From Macrotis lagotis (Eukaryota; Chordata; Mammalia; Peramelemorphia; Peramelidae), in NCBI RefSeq assembly GCF_037893015.1, contig NC_133658.1, positions 283,147,869-283,211,868 on the forward strand: a stretch of 64,000 bases of DNA. The letters are read 5' to 3'. Of the stretch, positions 44,311 to 55,165 are shown piece by piece. Made by a program: the position numbers and the translations under genes. The notes under the pieces are model-generated. The model had not been told where the DNA came from, searched no databases, and worked only from the letters and a program-made list of their open reading frames with translations. How positions within the stretch are numbered: the stretch's first letter is position 1; each line of letters opens with the position of its first letter.

Positions 44311-44599
44311 GACCCACTGATTTATTCCTTGTGAGCTCTAGGATAAGACCCTACCATTCTATTTCATTATGAAGCCAGGACCTTCTCCAGGTACAGTGTT
44401 CTGGGACAGGACTGAATTCCTTAAATCTCCTTGGTGCCAGTACCAGTCCATGGCTTGCTTTCTATTTGCCTCACCATTTTCACAGCTCAGGTAGAGCCCT
44501 GAGAGTTCCAGAGATCCTACAGGATGGGGATGGGCAACAGCATGAAAAGAAGGTTATAACTTTCAAATCACCTACCAGTTGACCTCATTGAGAATGCCT

Positions 44600-45075
44600 A
44601 GATTTGGGTGGTGGTGAGGGAGGGGAGGGCAGGACTTGTCAGATTATAAACAGCTGGAGCCTCTTGTATCTTAGCCCAGCTGACGGTCACTATAAGGTAA
44701 AGTACAGGGGTAGGGGTGGCGGGGGGTTGCATTCTATCATTTTACTGGTTGCAGCTGACAAGGGTCATTTATTACACACCGAGCAGATCCTCAAGCCCAA
44801 CAGAATGTGGGGAAGCCACTCCATTAAAGGACTGGGGAAGAGGGGGAGCTGGAGGGGGAGGAGAGCCCAGATAGCTCGCTGGCTCTGAAAAACCTCACAC
44901 TAATTTAATAGGTAGCTGATGTAGCAAGGCATCTGCTTGCCTGAGCTTCCCTAATCCCCAGCACACTGCAGCAGGATAGATATTTAAGAATTACCCACTC
45001 TCTCTGCAGCTGGTGAGGGATAAAAACACCATCTAGTCTTTGCTAAGATGAAACGTGGCTTCCTGGCCAACAGTT
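44600..45075. promoter_or_regulatory. Candidate enhancer: four CAGCTG E-boxes
   Basis: CAGCTG occurs at 44,651, 44,677, 44,752 and 45,007, with GCAGCTG at the last two. Other motifs include TTTATTACACACC and CTAATTTAATAGG. The block is non-repetitive with scattered CpGs and is flanked by MIRs and a pyrimidine tract. CAGCTG is the core bound by class II bHLH factors. Function is inference. The 94-codon frame at 44,604 is Gly/Arg-rich with no domain. Confidence 0.35.
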
Positions 45076-45134
45076 ACCTCCTGTTGGACAGTGAACTAGT
45101 TCTCCTCAATCCTGATTGCCAAGCAAAAATTTCA

Positions 45135-45285
45135 TGATTCTCATCTTTTCCCTCCCTCCTTCCTTACTCCTTTCCATTCCTCCCTCTTCCTTATCCTTCC
45201 TTCCTCCCTCCCTTTCTTTCTCTTTGTTCCTCTCTCTCCCTCCCCTCCCCTTCCCATCCCACCTCTCTTCTTTCCTTTTTCTTGG
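45135..45285. repeat. Polypyrimidine tract (CCTT/CCCT)n
   Basis: About 150 bases nearly all C/T on the plus strand with internal mirror symmetry. Open frames on both strands (69 and 76 codons) are low-complexity artefacts. Confidence 0.95.
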
Positions 45286-45289
45286 GAGG

Positions 45290-45600
45290 AAATTGAAGCT
45301 CAGAGAGGCAAAGGAATTTAAATAGTTACACAACAATTAACTGGTAGAGCTAGCACTAGAAGTCATATCATCTGATAGCTAGAACTTGACCATCATGAAG
45401 TGGAGAGATCTGGAAGATGCCTAGGACTAAAGATTTAGACCTGGAAGAGACCACAAAGACCATCTAGTTCAACCTCCCCATTTTGAACCTGAGAACCATG
45501 GAGAATGAATGACTTGGCCCTGACTCACAGGTGGTAACCATTTTTGGTGGAATTTGAAGCCAGGGTCTTCTGAATCCACAGTCAGCAAGCTATATACACA
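45290..45600 (-). mobile_element. Two antisense MIR-like fragments
   Basis: 45,290-45,380 (GGAAATTGAAGCTCAGAGAG) and 45,430-45,590 (GACCTGGAAGAGACCACAAAG, ACTCACAGGTGGTAACC). Confidence 0.6.
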
Positions 45601-46600
45601 TTTCATTATTATTTTTATTGTATCTCACTGTCTTCTGGGTTCTTATCCTGACTCTGTCTACCAATTGAATGATGGGCCCAGCTGGCTCTGGAAAATGCAG
45701 AGGAATTGGGGGCATATATGGGAAATATGGACATTCCTAGGAGCAGCCTAAGAGGGAGGGTTTCTGGTGAGTTAAGCTTCATATTGGAAAGGTCACTATG
45801 GTTGGTGTGTGGCATCCCTCCTCTTCTTCCCCCATCTCACCCCTCGCTTCTTCCTGGTGCCATGATTATTGTCATTGCCACTGAGATTTTACTCAGAATG
45901 GCCAGGGTGAAAGGCTAGCAGGTTTCTGCTGAGATACCTATCTCTGCAGGGAGCCCACAGCAGGTTGGAGGATGTCTACAGTGGTCTGAATGGATCTGAC
46001 AAATGGGCTTTTCATTAACATTTGAATGGCATTTTTTACAGATATACTGAAGGCATCTCCCATGAAATATATATAGTTCTAGAATGACCATCTATGTACC
46101 CCTGTTTGTTTTCCAAATGATTAAGTATTTGAGATGGAAAAGGTCTTCTGTTATAGAAGAGAGTCTAAGAACATGTATGGGTGAAAGATGATATAAGAAA
46201 GATTAATAAAGATTGGAAAAGTGTATATATGTGTATGGGTAAGAGAGAGAAAGAGAAAGTCAAGAAAAATATCAAAATCCTGAGGGACTGAGTGATGAGT
46301 GTACATACACAGACAGACATGTATACACATGGACAAAAGAAACACAATGAGAGACAAATATAGACAAAAGACACAGTAAAAGAAAAAGAAAAGAGAGGAG
46401 AAATTGATAGGATAGAGAGATAGATGCATTAAAAGACAAGAGAAGGAAAAAAGATGGGTAACAGTATAGAAAGACAGAAGGAGATGGAAAGGGAAAAGTT
46501 GTTGTGATGTATTATTAGAGGGGAGGCACTGCAAGAACTCCCCAAAGTTCAGGGTGTTCATCCTCTGCTACTTTTAGTGACTTAATGACTTTTCTTCTCT
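45600..46600. other. Unannotated, purine-rich at 46,200-46,500
   Basis: Plus strand rich in AGAGA, GACAGA and AAAGAC words; no element assigned. The 136-codon minus-strand frame at 46,151 is a low-complexity by-product. Confidence 0.45.
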
Positions 46601-46915
46601 TTTTTTTCCAGTCCTCTGTTAAATTTACTTGAAGGAAGTCAGATCTCATATGTAATATTGTGTTCAGCTCAGTGACACATTTTGAGAGGGACATTTCAAG
46701 GTCAACGTCTGGAGTCCACATCCAGCAGAAGGTGACCAAGAGAATGGAGGGAGGAGTGAAAAACATATTAGGAAAGACTGTTTGGAGTAATTGGGGATAT
46801 TTAGTCTGGAGAAAAGACTAAGAAGGTGGGAGCATTATCATTTGTCTTCAAATATAAGAAGGGCTGTCATATGGGAAAGAGAGCAGACTCATATATGAGG
46901 TGGCACCTATCTCAC
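46600..46915 (+). mobile_element. CR1/L3-like LINE 3' region
   Basis: GTGTTCAGCTCAGTGACAC, GGAGTCCACATCCAGCAGAAG, GGTGACCAAGAGAATGGAGG, GTCTTCAAATATAAGAAGGG and CTGTCATATGGGAAAGAG. Confidence 0.6.
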
Positions 46916-47094
46916 TGTTTTTGTGAGGGACTCAAATGTGATTTTAAAAATACTTTGCCAACCTTAAACTATAAATGTTAGCTAGTCCTCAATTCTGACT
47001 TTTAAAAGAGAAGAAAACTAAGAATGAGAGGGAAACATGGGTGCATGTGAAGAAAGATACTCCAGAGGAAGAACTGATATAGAAATATGCATAG

Positions 47095-47400
47095 AATAAT
47101 TTTACTTATATATATAAACATATACACATATATATCCATGCACATATGTTCACATATAACATATATAATTATTTGTGTCTAATGATGGCCATCTCTGGAG
47201 TGGGGGAGGGAGGGAGGGAAGAAAAAAGAAAAGAAAAAAAAGGAAATTTGCATGATAACTGTTGTATTTTTAAAGGAATAGCAAATTATACCTAGTAGAT
47301 TTGTAGTTTCACGTGCAATCATCTTTTATAATTATATTGTTATGAAAATACTTGTTTTAATCCATAAATTAAAAATAATGTAAATTAAAAAAATTTTGAA
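47095..47400 (+). mobile_element. LINE 3' end (family shared with 18.8 kb)
   Basis: TAATGATGGCCATCTCTGGAG, GGGAGGGAGGGAAGAAAAA, AGGAATAGCAAATTATACC and an AT-rich end TAAAAATAATGTAAATTAAA. Confidence 0.55.
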
Positions 47401-47539
47401 AGTGCATTTGAATTCACACAAGATTTTTCCAGTAATCTGTGCTCCCCAGACAGTTCCCCAAGTTGTCTTACCTGGAAGATTCTAAAGGGTATTCCTACAG
47501 CAAGCATGAGCATGACGCTCCATATCCACTCTCTCTGCC

Positions 47540-48000
47540 TTTGTATTAGCTGTGTCTCAGGCCAGGAACACTCCTCTCCTCTACCTCATAACTTCTCCTC
47601 AAGTCTTAATTCAATGGCACATTCTGAAGATGACCTTCCCAGGTCTGGTCAGCTACAAATGCCTTCCCCTCTTAAGTGACCCTTCATCTACTCTGTACAT
47701 ATCTTCTTTGCACCTAATTATTTATGGGTTTTCTCTCCCATTAAATGTGGAAATCTTGACTATTTTTGCTTTTTAGTGCTTGATACATAATTTGTGATTG
47801 ATTAGTCTCTAAAATCCCTTCTGTCTGAGTCCTTTCAACAAACTCTTATTCATTGTTTCCTGTGTCTCTCTTTAACTGAAAAATGGAGATAATAGCCCCA
47901 GTCTCCCAGGATTGTGGTGAGGACCAAACAAGACCATATTTGGACCTTGCTTATCAAATACCTGTCATATAGGAGGTCCTAAATAAATACTTGCTCCCTT
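47540..48000 (+). mobile_element. L2 3' region, then MIR-like tail
   Basis: GGCCAGGAACACTCCTCTCC, CTTCTCCTCAAGTCTTAATTC, GATGACCTTCCCAGG; at 47,880 AAATGGAGATAATAGCCCCAG begins a MIR-like core. Confidence 0.7.
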
Positions 48001-48835
48001 TCTTCAGTCCTTAGCTATAATTTGTGAGGTATGGTAAGTATCCAAGAAAGGAGCTACTGAAAATCATTAATGCCTTAACATTGATTTAAGTCATAGTGTT
48101 ACCCCTTTAAGTTGTAGTTGCAGTTTAAGACTACAAATAGAATCCCTCTTTTACCTGAACTGAAAGGTAATCCTTAGTGTGGGGGAAATGCAGAAATAGA
48201 AAATGGGATTTTTAAAAAAATGAGTCTAATTCAACACTTATAGAAATGCTTTTATTTTAATCTTCTCCCTTCATTTTTTGGATATCAAAGCAGGTCTAGA
48301 GAAAGGGAAAGATATATTCAAGGTCACACAGTTCATTAGTGTGTGTATGTATATAACTCAGATTTCTTCTCTCCCAGGCCAGTAACAAAATGCCTTTTCC
48401 CAACAGCAGGTTGTATCTCTCTGGGCTCTGAAAAGAAATTAACCGGTCAGATTTTGGAATGAAGAAACAACAGGATTTCTGGTTAGAATTCTGCCTTGGT
48501 TTTCAGAAACAGAGGCCAACCTGAGGGGCCATAGCATAGTCTTGAAAATAACAAATGAGCACTTCTATTCATATTAAAATTTTTTTTTTTACCTTCAGAG
48601 TAACAAGTGTTCTGATATCCAGTACTGAAGTCAAACAGCCACAGACACTCCAATGGAGTTATATGGCCTTTTTTCCCCTAATCTCAGACAGATTGTCATC
48701 ATTCTCATAATGCAATCAGGTCCTGTGACCCCTGGGGAGATCACACAAAAGGGAGAAAGATTCCTTCTAGGTCTACTACCTTTATAACTCACCACATGTA
48801 TTCCCTCTTCCCAGAGTGAGTGCAGAGTATCAGAA
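48000..48835. other. Mostly unannotated; antisense MIR-like fragment at 48,220-48,400
   Basis: AAGGTCACACAGTTCATTAG around 48,318. No other features. Confidence 0.45.
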
Positions 48836-48837
48836 TT

Positions 48838-48990
48838 GTCTTTGCCACTCATTCTCTGGGTGACCTTGAGCAAATTGTTTCCCACCTCTGAGCCTTTTAA
48901 GGTGCCTCACCTGTAAAATGTGGGGAGGAGTTATACTAGAAGAACTATAAGGTGCTTTCTGACTCTAATATTTTAATATTCCCTGTTTTT
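48838..48990 (+). mobile_element. MIR-like SINE
   Basis: TCTCTGGGTGACCTTGAGC, CACCTCTGAGCCTTTTAAGG, CTCACCTGTAAAATGTGGGG. Confidence 0.75.
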
Positions 48991-49389
48991 AACATTTTCT
49001 GTTCTAAGCATCCCTCTAGCTTTAGATACAATGAAGTGCAGATGGAGGGTAAAAATAATTTATAATGTATGACAACTTGCCTCTCCTCCTACTCTCCAAT
49101 TTCTCCACTTCCAGCCCAACTTCCCTCTCCTGCCAAGGACAAGTTGGTCTGGAGGGAAGAATGATGAGCAGTAACATCTATTTGATACAACGACTTGATT
49201 TCAAGAGTGAAGCACTATAAACTATGCAGAGGACTTTTGAGGAAGGAAGAGATCACATTTCGAATGAAGGAAGGAGAGCATTTTTCCAGTGGGAAGACTT
49301 TGGGTTGTTGTCAGCTTCAAATAAAAGTGAAACAGCTTTCTTCATCCTCCCTCAGCCCAGGGTTGCAAAGTCATTAACTCTGTCCAGCT

Positions 49390-49645
49390 AAAATATTACA
49401 GGGAGAAGGGGTATAATAATCTACATATTTAATGTGCATTAGTCATTCTCAACCTCTGTGTGCTGTAGATATTTATTCAGCAATTATCACACCAGTATTG
49501 CAAACTATAAAATAAAACATTAAACTAGTCAAAACACAGTCTTTTTATGGGCAACAGATTGAAAAATCCATCAGCCCATATCTATCCATCACAAGTGCCG
49601 ACAAAAGCCATGGGAAAGGAAAACAAACGTAAATAAGGTTTGTCC
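49390..49645. promoter_or_regulatory. Candidate conserved noncoding element
   Basis: Non-repetitive, with TTTAATGTGCATTAGTCATT, TTATTCAGCAATTATCACAC and AAACAAACGTAAATAAGG (forkhead-like GTAAATA). Inferred from motif density and absence of repeats. Confidence 0.25.
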
Positions 49646-49909
49646 AGCTTGGATATTTCAGAAGTTGAGAGGTCCCTGGAGACTAGCAACTGCTGTTCCT
49701 GAAATCTGGGTTTGGGTGACAAGCCTACCTTCTTATTTCGTTCCTGAATCAGAAAGAGACAAAGCATGATTTATAGAATATTAGATCAGAGAGGGGTTTA
49801 AGAGATCATTTGACCAATGTTTGACCAATGAGTCCTAAGGAACTTAAGTGGCCCACTGGGACTTCACCCTTATTTTCTGGTACCAATTACATTTCTCTCT
49901 CCATGTTCT

Positions 49910-50110
49910 GATGAAAAGCCATTGGCTGGTATTCAAGAGCCTTGGATTCTAGATCTCTTTCTGATGTTTTCTTGCCTTATAACCTTTGGTCAATTTCTTC
50001 TCTTTGAGATCTCTGAAATCTCAGAGATTTCAAGAAAATGTGGGGATAAGGATGGGGCTAATTTTTGCCCTTCCCATCTAAGAGGACTGTGAGGATTCAG
50101 AGGTGTGCTG
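49910..50110 (+). mobile_element. MIR-like SINE
   Basis: AGCCTTGGATTCTAGATCTC, TTATAACCTTTGGTCAATTTC, TAAGAGGACTGTGAGGATTC. A small inverted repeat (GAGATCTCTGAAATCTCAGAG at 50,007) sits inside it. Confidence 0.55.
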
Positions 50111-50840
50111 TTAATGTTTAACAAAGAGTTCTCCACAAAGCCAAAAAAAGATGCATATGTGACACTTTTAAGGTTTTTTAAGTTTACTTATTAATATTTC
50201 CTCCATCACTTTATGTCCAGACAGTCAACAAAACATCAATCCAAGTCTTGATTTGTAGGGTTTGCTGATTTCCCAGGTATAAATGCTCATATGAAAAATT
50301 TAACAATGCTTCACAAGCCAGTTGGAGCTGGCTCCAGCATATCCCCATGAAGATCAGATAGGATGATGCATGGGGGAGTGAGTCATAAACTGTCATAGAG
50401 AGTACAAAGTTAGGCACGATTGTTGTCTCAAGGCTGTCATTCTGTTGTCTTGTTCTTTCCCAAAGTCTGAATGGAAAAATCAAAAGGATGGGTATTTATT
50501 ATCATTTGGTTCTCATTAAAAAATGAAAAATTTCTCTCTTCCTCCCCCCCATCAGTCTTTGAGAAATGGTCCTGAAGTTAACTCTAGGGCCATTGCAGCT
50601 AGATAGATGAATGAATCCCAGGGCTTCTGATGGTACTTCAGTCTGTTCAAAGAGGATCACATTTCATGTAAACCAGTTAGCAGCTCAATAATTCAGTCTG
50701 AATATATAATACCCCTTCATAAACCTGCTTGCTCTTTTCAGACTCTGAGTTTACTCCAGCTTTATTGTTTACTGAGCTATTGGCCAGAGATGCTGTTTCC
50801 TTAGGTTCAAGGTGACTCTTAACTCCAACCAAGCCATAGG
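50110..50840. other. Unique-looking sequence, possible regulatory content at 50,210-50,500
   Basis: No repeat recognised. The interrupted dyad TGGAGCTGGCTCCA (about 50,324) and GATGATGCATGGGGG lie in it. A 90-codon minus-strand frame has no known domain. Confidence 0.3.
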
Positions 50841-50844
50841 CTAT

Positions 50845-51235
50845 CAGAGCTGGAAGGGACCTTGGAGGTCACCCAGCCCAAACCCCTTATTTTATAAATG
50901 AGAAAGTGATTTACTCACAGGGCTTATGGATTGGAAGTCTGATTCCTAATTCTGATGCTACCTGGGTAATCCTAGGTAAGTCACTGCTCTGAGTCTCATT
51001 TTCCATCTTTGTAAAATGAGGGAATTGGATTCTTTGTTTTTTGTTTTTGGCAAGGCAATTAGGGTTAAGTGACTTGGCCAGGGTCACGCAGTTAATACTA
51101 GTCTTCCAGACTCCAGTTAGGGTCTTTATTCACTGTGCCACCTACTTGCCCCAGGCAGTTGGATTCAGTGACCTTGAGAGTCCCTTTCTAGCTCTAGAAA
51201 TCCTCAACTAGACATATGTTAGTGGGAAAGTCAAA
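50845..51235 (+). mobile_element. MIR-like SINEs, the second split by a younger SINE
   Basis: Antisense-type start GAGCTGGAAGGGACCTTGGA at 50,848; sense MIR from 50,925 (GGAAGTCTGATTCCTAATTC, GTAAAATGAGGGAATTGG), broken at 51,032 and resumed at 51,159 (TTGGATTCAGTGACCTTGAG). Confidence 0.75.
51033..51158 (-). mobile_element. WSINE1-like SINE nested in MIR
   Basis: TGGCAAGGCAATTAGGGTTA to CACCTACTTGCCCCA. TTGGATTC occurs at 51,025-51,032 and 51,159-51,166. Confidence 0.85.
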
Positions 51236-51364
51236 ATTCAAACTCAGGTTTTGGACTTCAAATCCAGAATCTTGCTATTCTATTATGCTGCCAGGAGATC
51301 CTTTTCAGCTTTACAATTCTCTGCAGACAAAGGGGTAGTGATCTGTTTTGTAAAGATCACAGGG

Positions 51365-51500
51365 ACTGGGATTTAAGAGATATGCATCCTAATTCCAGTT
51401 TTGTCACTCACTTTCTGATTTACCTTAGGTAAACAGTTTCCCTCACTGGGGAATAATAGTGATAATTTTTAAGCACAAGAAATATACTGATTTGATGTTG
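51365..51500 (+). mobile_element. MIR-like fragment
   Basis: GGGATTTAAGAGATATGCATC, TTTTGTCACTCACTTTCTG, CAGTTTCCCTCACTGGGG. Confidence 0.6.
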
Positions 51501-51714
51501 CTGAGCAACATCTATTACTTAGGAAGATAACCTTGATTAGCTCCATTTGACTTTAGTCACTCTGAGTCCTTCAGAACTTAGTTATTCAGTTTATACTTTA
51601 TTTAATGCTCCTTTATGACATCATCAGTTCTATCACTTTTCTTCCTAGAAAAAATTGGGCTTTTTTTTCCCATTTAAAGCTCCAGGAAAATATTTCACTC
51701 TAGGTCAAGGGTTC

Positions 51715-52235
51715 TTTTTTTTCCCCAATTGATACTTTTTTTCCAATTATATGTTATAAAAACTGTTTAACATTCATCCATATGCATATGCATAAATATA
51801 AGTTACATAATTTCTTTCCACTCTCCCTTTCACTTCTGTCTCCTCAGCAGCAAAAAGTCTGGTGAACTTTGTACATACACATTTGTGTTTAACATGTTTA
51901 CAGATTAGTCATTTTCTGTATGAGGAATTAGGACTAAAGGAAAAGAAAGAAAACCATAAAACAGGAAGGAAAAACATGAGTTTTTAAAAAGAGAACAAAA
52001 GAGTTCATTCAGATTCTGTAGGTTTTTCTTTGTTTTGTTTTGTTTTGTATTTCTTTCTCTGGATGGGGATAGCATTGTCCATAGTCAGTCTTCCAGAGTT
52101 GTCCTGGCTCTCTGAACTGCAGAGAAGAACTGTAACCATTACAACTCAAGGTGGTGTTGTTGATGTGTACATTTTCTTTTGGTTCTGCTCCCTTCACTGA
52201 ACAGGTCCTATAATTCGTTCCATGCTTCTCTAGAG
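51715..52235 (-). mobile_element. L1 3' end (antisense)
   Basis: TTCCAATTATATGTTATAAA, TTTAACATGTTTACAGATTAG, AGAGGAATTAGGACTAAAGG-like sequence, CTTTCTCTGGATGGGGATAG and TTGGTTCTGCTCCCTTCACT. It is closely related to 54,215-54,640. Confidence 0.8.
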
Positions 52236-52244
52236 ACTGTAGGT

Positions 52245-52345
52245 CAAGAGTTTTTAATCCTTTTTTTTTTGTACAATGGACCTCAGTGGCAGTCTAGTAT
52301 AGCCTATGAACCCCTTATCAGAATTTTTTAAAATGAATAAATGTC
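52245..52345 (+). repeat. Unnamed dispersed repeat, copy 4 (fragment)
   Basis: AGAGTTTTTAATCCTTTTTT, CAATGGACCTCAGTGGCAGT, ATGAACCCCTTATCAG, AAAATGAATAAATG. Followed by a SINE fragment (GGCACAGTCCCTGGAGTTAG, 52,350-52,440). Confidence 0.5.
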
Positions 52346-52559
52346 AGTTAGATGGCACAGTCCCTGGAGTTAGGACATTCAAATCCAGCCTTAGACGCTT
52401 ACTAGCTCTGTGATCTTAGACAAATCATTTGATATTGTTGGTATCTTGGCAAAGCAGAGGGAGATAGAAGGAGGGAAGAGATCTTGAGTCTAGTCATAAT
52501 GATGTTCATTACCAGTTCTGTGACCTCTCCAAAATTTATTTTCTTCCTCTTTTAAAGAG

Positions 52560-53395
52560 GAAAGATTAATATGACCAGAAAGGACAATGATCAATGTTGG
52601 AAGGGATGTGGGAAATCTGAGACATTAATACATTGTTGGTGGAGGTGTGAAGTCATCCAACCTTTCTGGAGAGCAATTTGGAATTACATCCAAAGGGCAG
52701 TAAAATGTACATACCCATACCCTGAAAAATTGAATGTGATGAGAGAGAAATCATATCCTTAAGGAAGAAACATAAAGTATAAGAGACAGCAAAATCAGAC
52801 AATAAGATATCAGTTTTTTTTCCCCTAAATTAAAGTTAATAGTCCTTGGTCTTTGTTCAAACTCCAAAGTTCTTTCTCTGGATACAGATGGTATTCTCCA
52901 TTGCAGACAGCCCCAAATTGTCCCTGATTGTTGCGCTGATGGAATGAGCAAGTCCATTAAGGTTGATCATCACCCCCATGTTGCTGTTAGGATGTATAGT
53001 GTTTTTCTGGTTCTGCTCATCTCACTCAGCAGTTGATGATCAATCTTAACAGACTTGCTCATTCCATCAGAGCAACAATCAGGGACAATTTTGGGGTATC
53101 TGCAATGGAGAATATCATCTGTATCCAGAGAAAGAATTGTGGAGAGTGAACAAATTCCCAAGACTATTACCTTCAAATTAGAAAAAAAATCTTATTATAT
53201 AATTTTGCTATCTCTTATACTTTATTTTTTCCCTTAAGGATATGATTTCTCTCTCAAAATCAATTTAGATCAATGTATAGCATGGAAACAATGTAAAGAC
53301 CAACAGATTGCCTTCTGTGGGGGGTGTGGGGAGGGAAGTGAGATTAGGGGAAATATTGTAAAATTAAAAAAATAAATAAAATACTCATCTTATAG
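52560..53395 (+). mobile_element. Rearranged L1: forward, inverted, forward segments
   Basis: 52,560-52,740 is sense ORF2 C-terminus (RKDNDQCWKGCGKSETLIHC, WWRCEVIQPFWRAIWNYIQR). 52,741-53,034 is antisense L1 3' sequence. 53,035-53,395 is sense 3' UTR ending AATAAATAAAATAC. Both sides look like one broken MIR (left CTGTGACCTCTCCAAAATTT, right CTTTAAATGAGATAAACTAG), so the block may be a single insertion. Confidence 0.85.
52741..53255. repeat. Large inverted repeat (arms ~230 and ~221 bp, 63-bp spacer)
   Basis: Left arm 52,741-52,971 and right arm 53,035-53,255 are complementary copies of the same L1 3' segment. The outer ends are GAGAGAGAAATCATATCCTT and its complement at 53,232-53,255; the inner ends are GGTTGATCATC and GATGATCAATC. 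Confidence 0.85.
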
Positions 53396-53544
53396 GACTA
53401 CTTTGAGACTTTAAATGAGATAAACTAGGTCAATGTGCTTTGCAGATTATAAAGCATTGTAATAGATAGTAGTTATAAAAATCATTATAGCATTTCCTGG
53501 AGGACAATGAGAATCACATACATAGAAAAAACTCCAAGCTTTTG

Positions 53545-54205
53545 AATTTCCATCTACAACATTTCTCACATCTGCTCTTTTTTCTTTACTTGCACGGTCA
53601 CCAATCTAATTCAGTCCATCCCTCATTGCCTCTCACCTGTGCTCTTTCAATAATCTCTCCTTGCCTCAAGTCTGTCTCCTTTCCAATCCACTCTCCTCAC
53701 AGCTGCCAAAGTGATATTCCTAAAGACAGGTCTGATCATGTTCTTTGTCTGCTCAATAATCTTCAGTGACTCCCTATTGCTTCTATAATTAAAACACAAA
53801 CCCCTCTGTCACTTAAAGTCCTTCACAATCTAGCTTCTATCTACCTTTCCAGAATGACTGCATATTATGACCCTTCACTAATTCTATAGTCCAGCCAAAC
53901 AGGACATTTTACTGTTCTTACACAAAAATTGATCTCCTATCTCTATGTCTTTGCCCATCCCTGGATGTGGGAACAGTTCCTCATCACTATTGCTTTGTAG
54001 AATCCTAACTTCCCTCAAAGCTCAGTTCCCATGCCACTCCCTCCATGAGACCTTTCCTGATCTCCCCACCTTTTAGCACCTCTCACTCACTACCCCAAAT
54101 TACCTTGTCCTAATTTCATATATTTACTTATATGTGTTTTGTATTTACTTATATGTGTACCATCCATGGGGTAGTATAAACTCCATGAAGCCAAGAACCA
54201 TTTGC
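53545..54205 (+). mobile_element. L2 LINE 3' region, longest L2 copy here
   Basis: CCTCACAGCTGCCAAAGTGA, GACTCCCTATTGCTTCTATAA, GTCCTTCACAATCTAGCTTC, CTTTGCCCATCCCTGGATGTG, CATGAGACCTTTCCTGATC and ACTCCATGAAGCCAAGAACC match L2 in order, 3' UTR end included. Confidence 0.85.
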
Positions 54206-54644
54206 TTTTTTATTGCTTTTTTATTTTATTTTTCCAATTACATGCTATGGTAGTTTTTCAACATTTATCCATTTGTAAATTTATGTTACACATTTTTTTC
54301 TACCATCCTCCCCTCCCTCTCTCCCCTTGGGAGTAAGTGAATAGTATGGCAAAAGTTGTTCTTGTATATTTGTGTTTAACATATTTACATATTAGTCATT
54401 TTGTGTAAGAGGAATTAGGATTAAGGAAAAAAGAAAGAAAATCTTGAGATAGGGAGGAAAAACAGAGAAGGTTTTTAAAAAGTGAAGATAGTATACATTC
54501 AGATTCTGTGATTTTTTTTTATTTCCTCTAGATGTGAATGGCATTGTCCATATCAGGTCTCCCAGGGTTGTCCTTGATCTCTGAACTGCTGAGAGTAGCT
54601 GCATCCATCCTAGTTGATCAACTCACAATATTGCTGTAAATGTG

Positions 54645-54782
54645 TGGCAAGGCAAATGGGGTTAAGTGGCTTGCCCAAGGCCACACAGCTAGGTAATTAT
54701 TAAGTGTCTGAGACCAGATTTGAACCCAGGCACTCCTGACTCCAGAGCCAGTGCTTTATCCACTGCACCACCTAGCTGCCCC
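54645..54782 (-). mobile_element. WSINE1-like SINE inside L1
   Basis: GGCAAGGCAAATGGGGTTAA to CACCTAGCTGCCCC. It lacks the long T-run, so its A-tail is short. Flanks TGTAAATGTG and TATAAATATT suggest a weak target duplication. Confidence 0.88.
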
Positions 54783-55165
54783 TATAAATATTTTTGAACA
54801 TGTGGGTTTTTCCCATTTTTTAATGATTCTTTTGGATATAGGCCCAGTATTGGAATTTCTGGGTCAAAGGGTATGATCAGTTTTATTACTCTTTGGGCAT
54901 AGTTACAGATTGCTCTCCAAAATGGTTGGATCAGTTCACAAGTCTTCGAACAATACATTAATGTCCCAATTTTCCCACATCCTCTCCAACATTTTCTTTT
55001 TGTCATCTCAGCCAATCTGATAGGTATGAGGTGGTGCTTCATAGTTGTTTTTGATTAACATTTCTCCAATCAATAATGATTTGGGGCTTTTTTCATATGA
55101 CTATAACTAATTTTTTTCATCTGAAAATTGTCTATAACCTTTGATCACTTAACAATTGAGAAATG

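Noticed and set aside
46151..46561. 136-codon minus-strand open frame
   Set aside because: Low complexity, derived from a purine-rich tract; no start context or domain.
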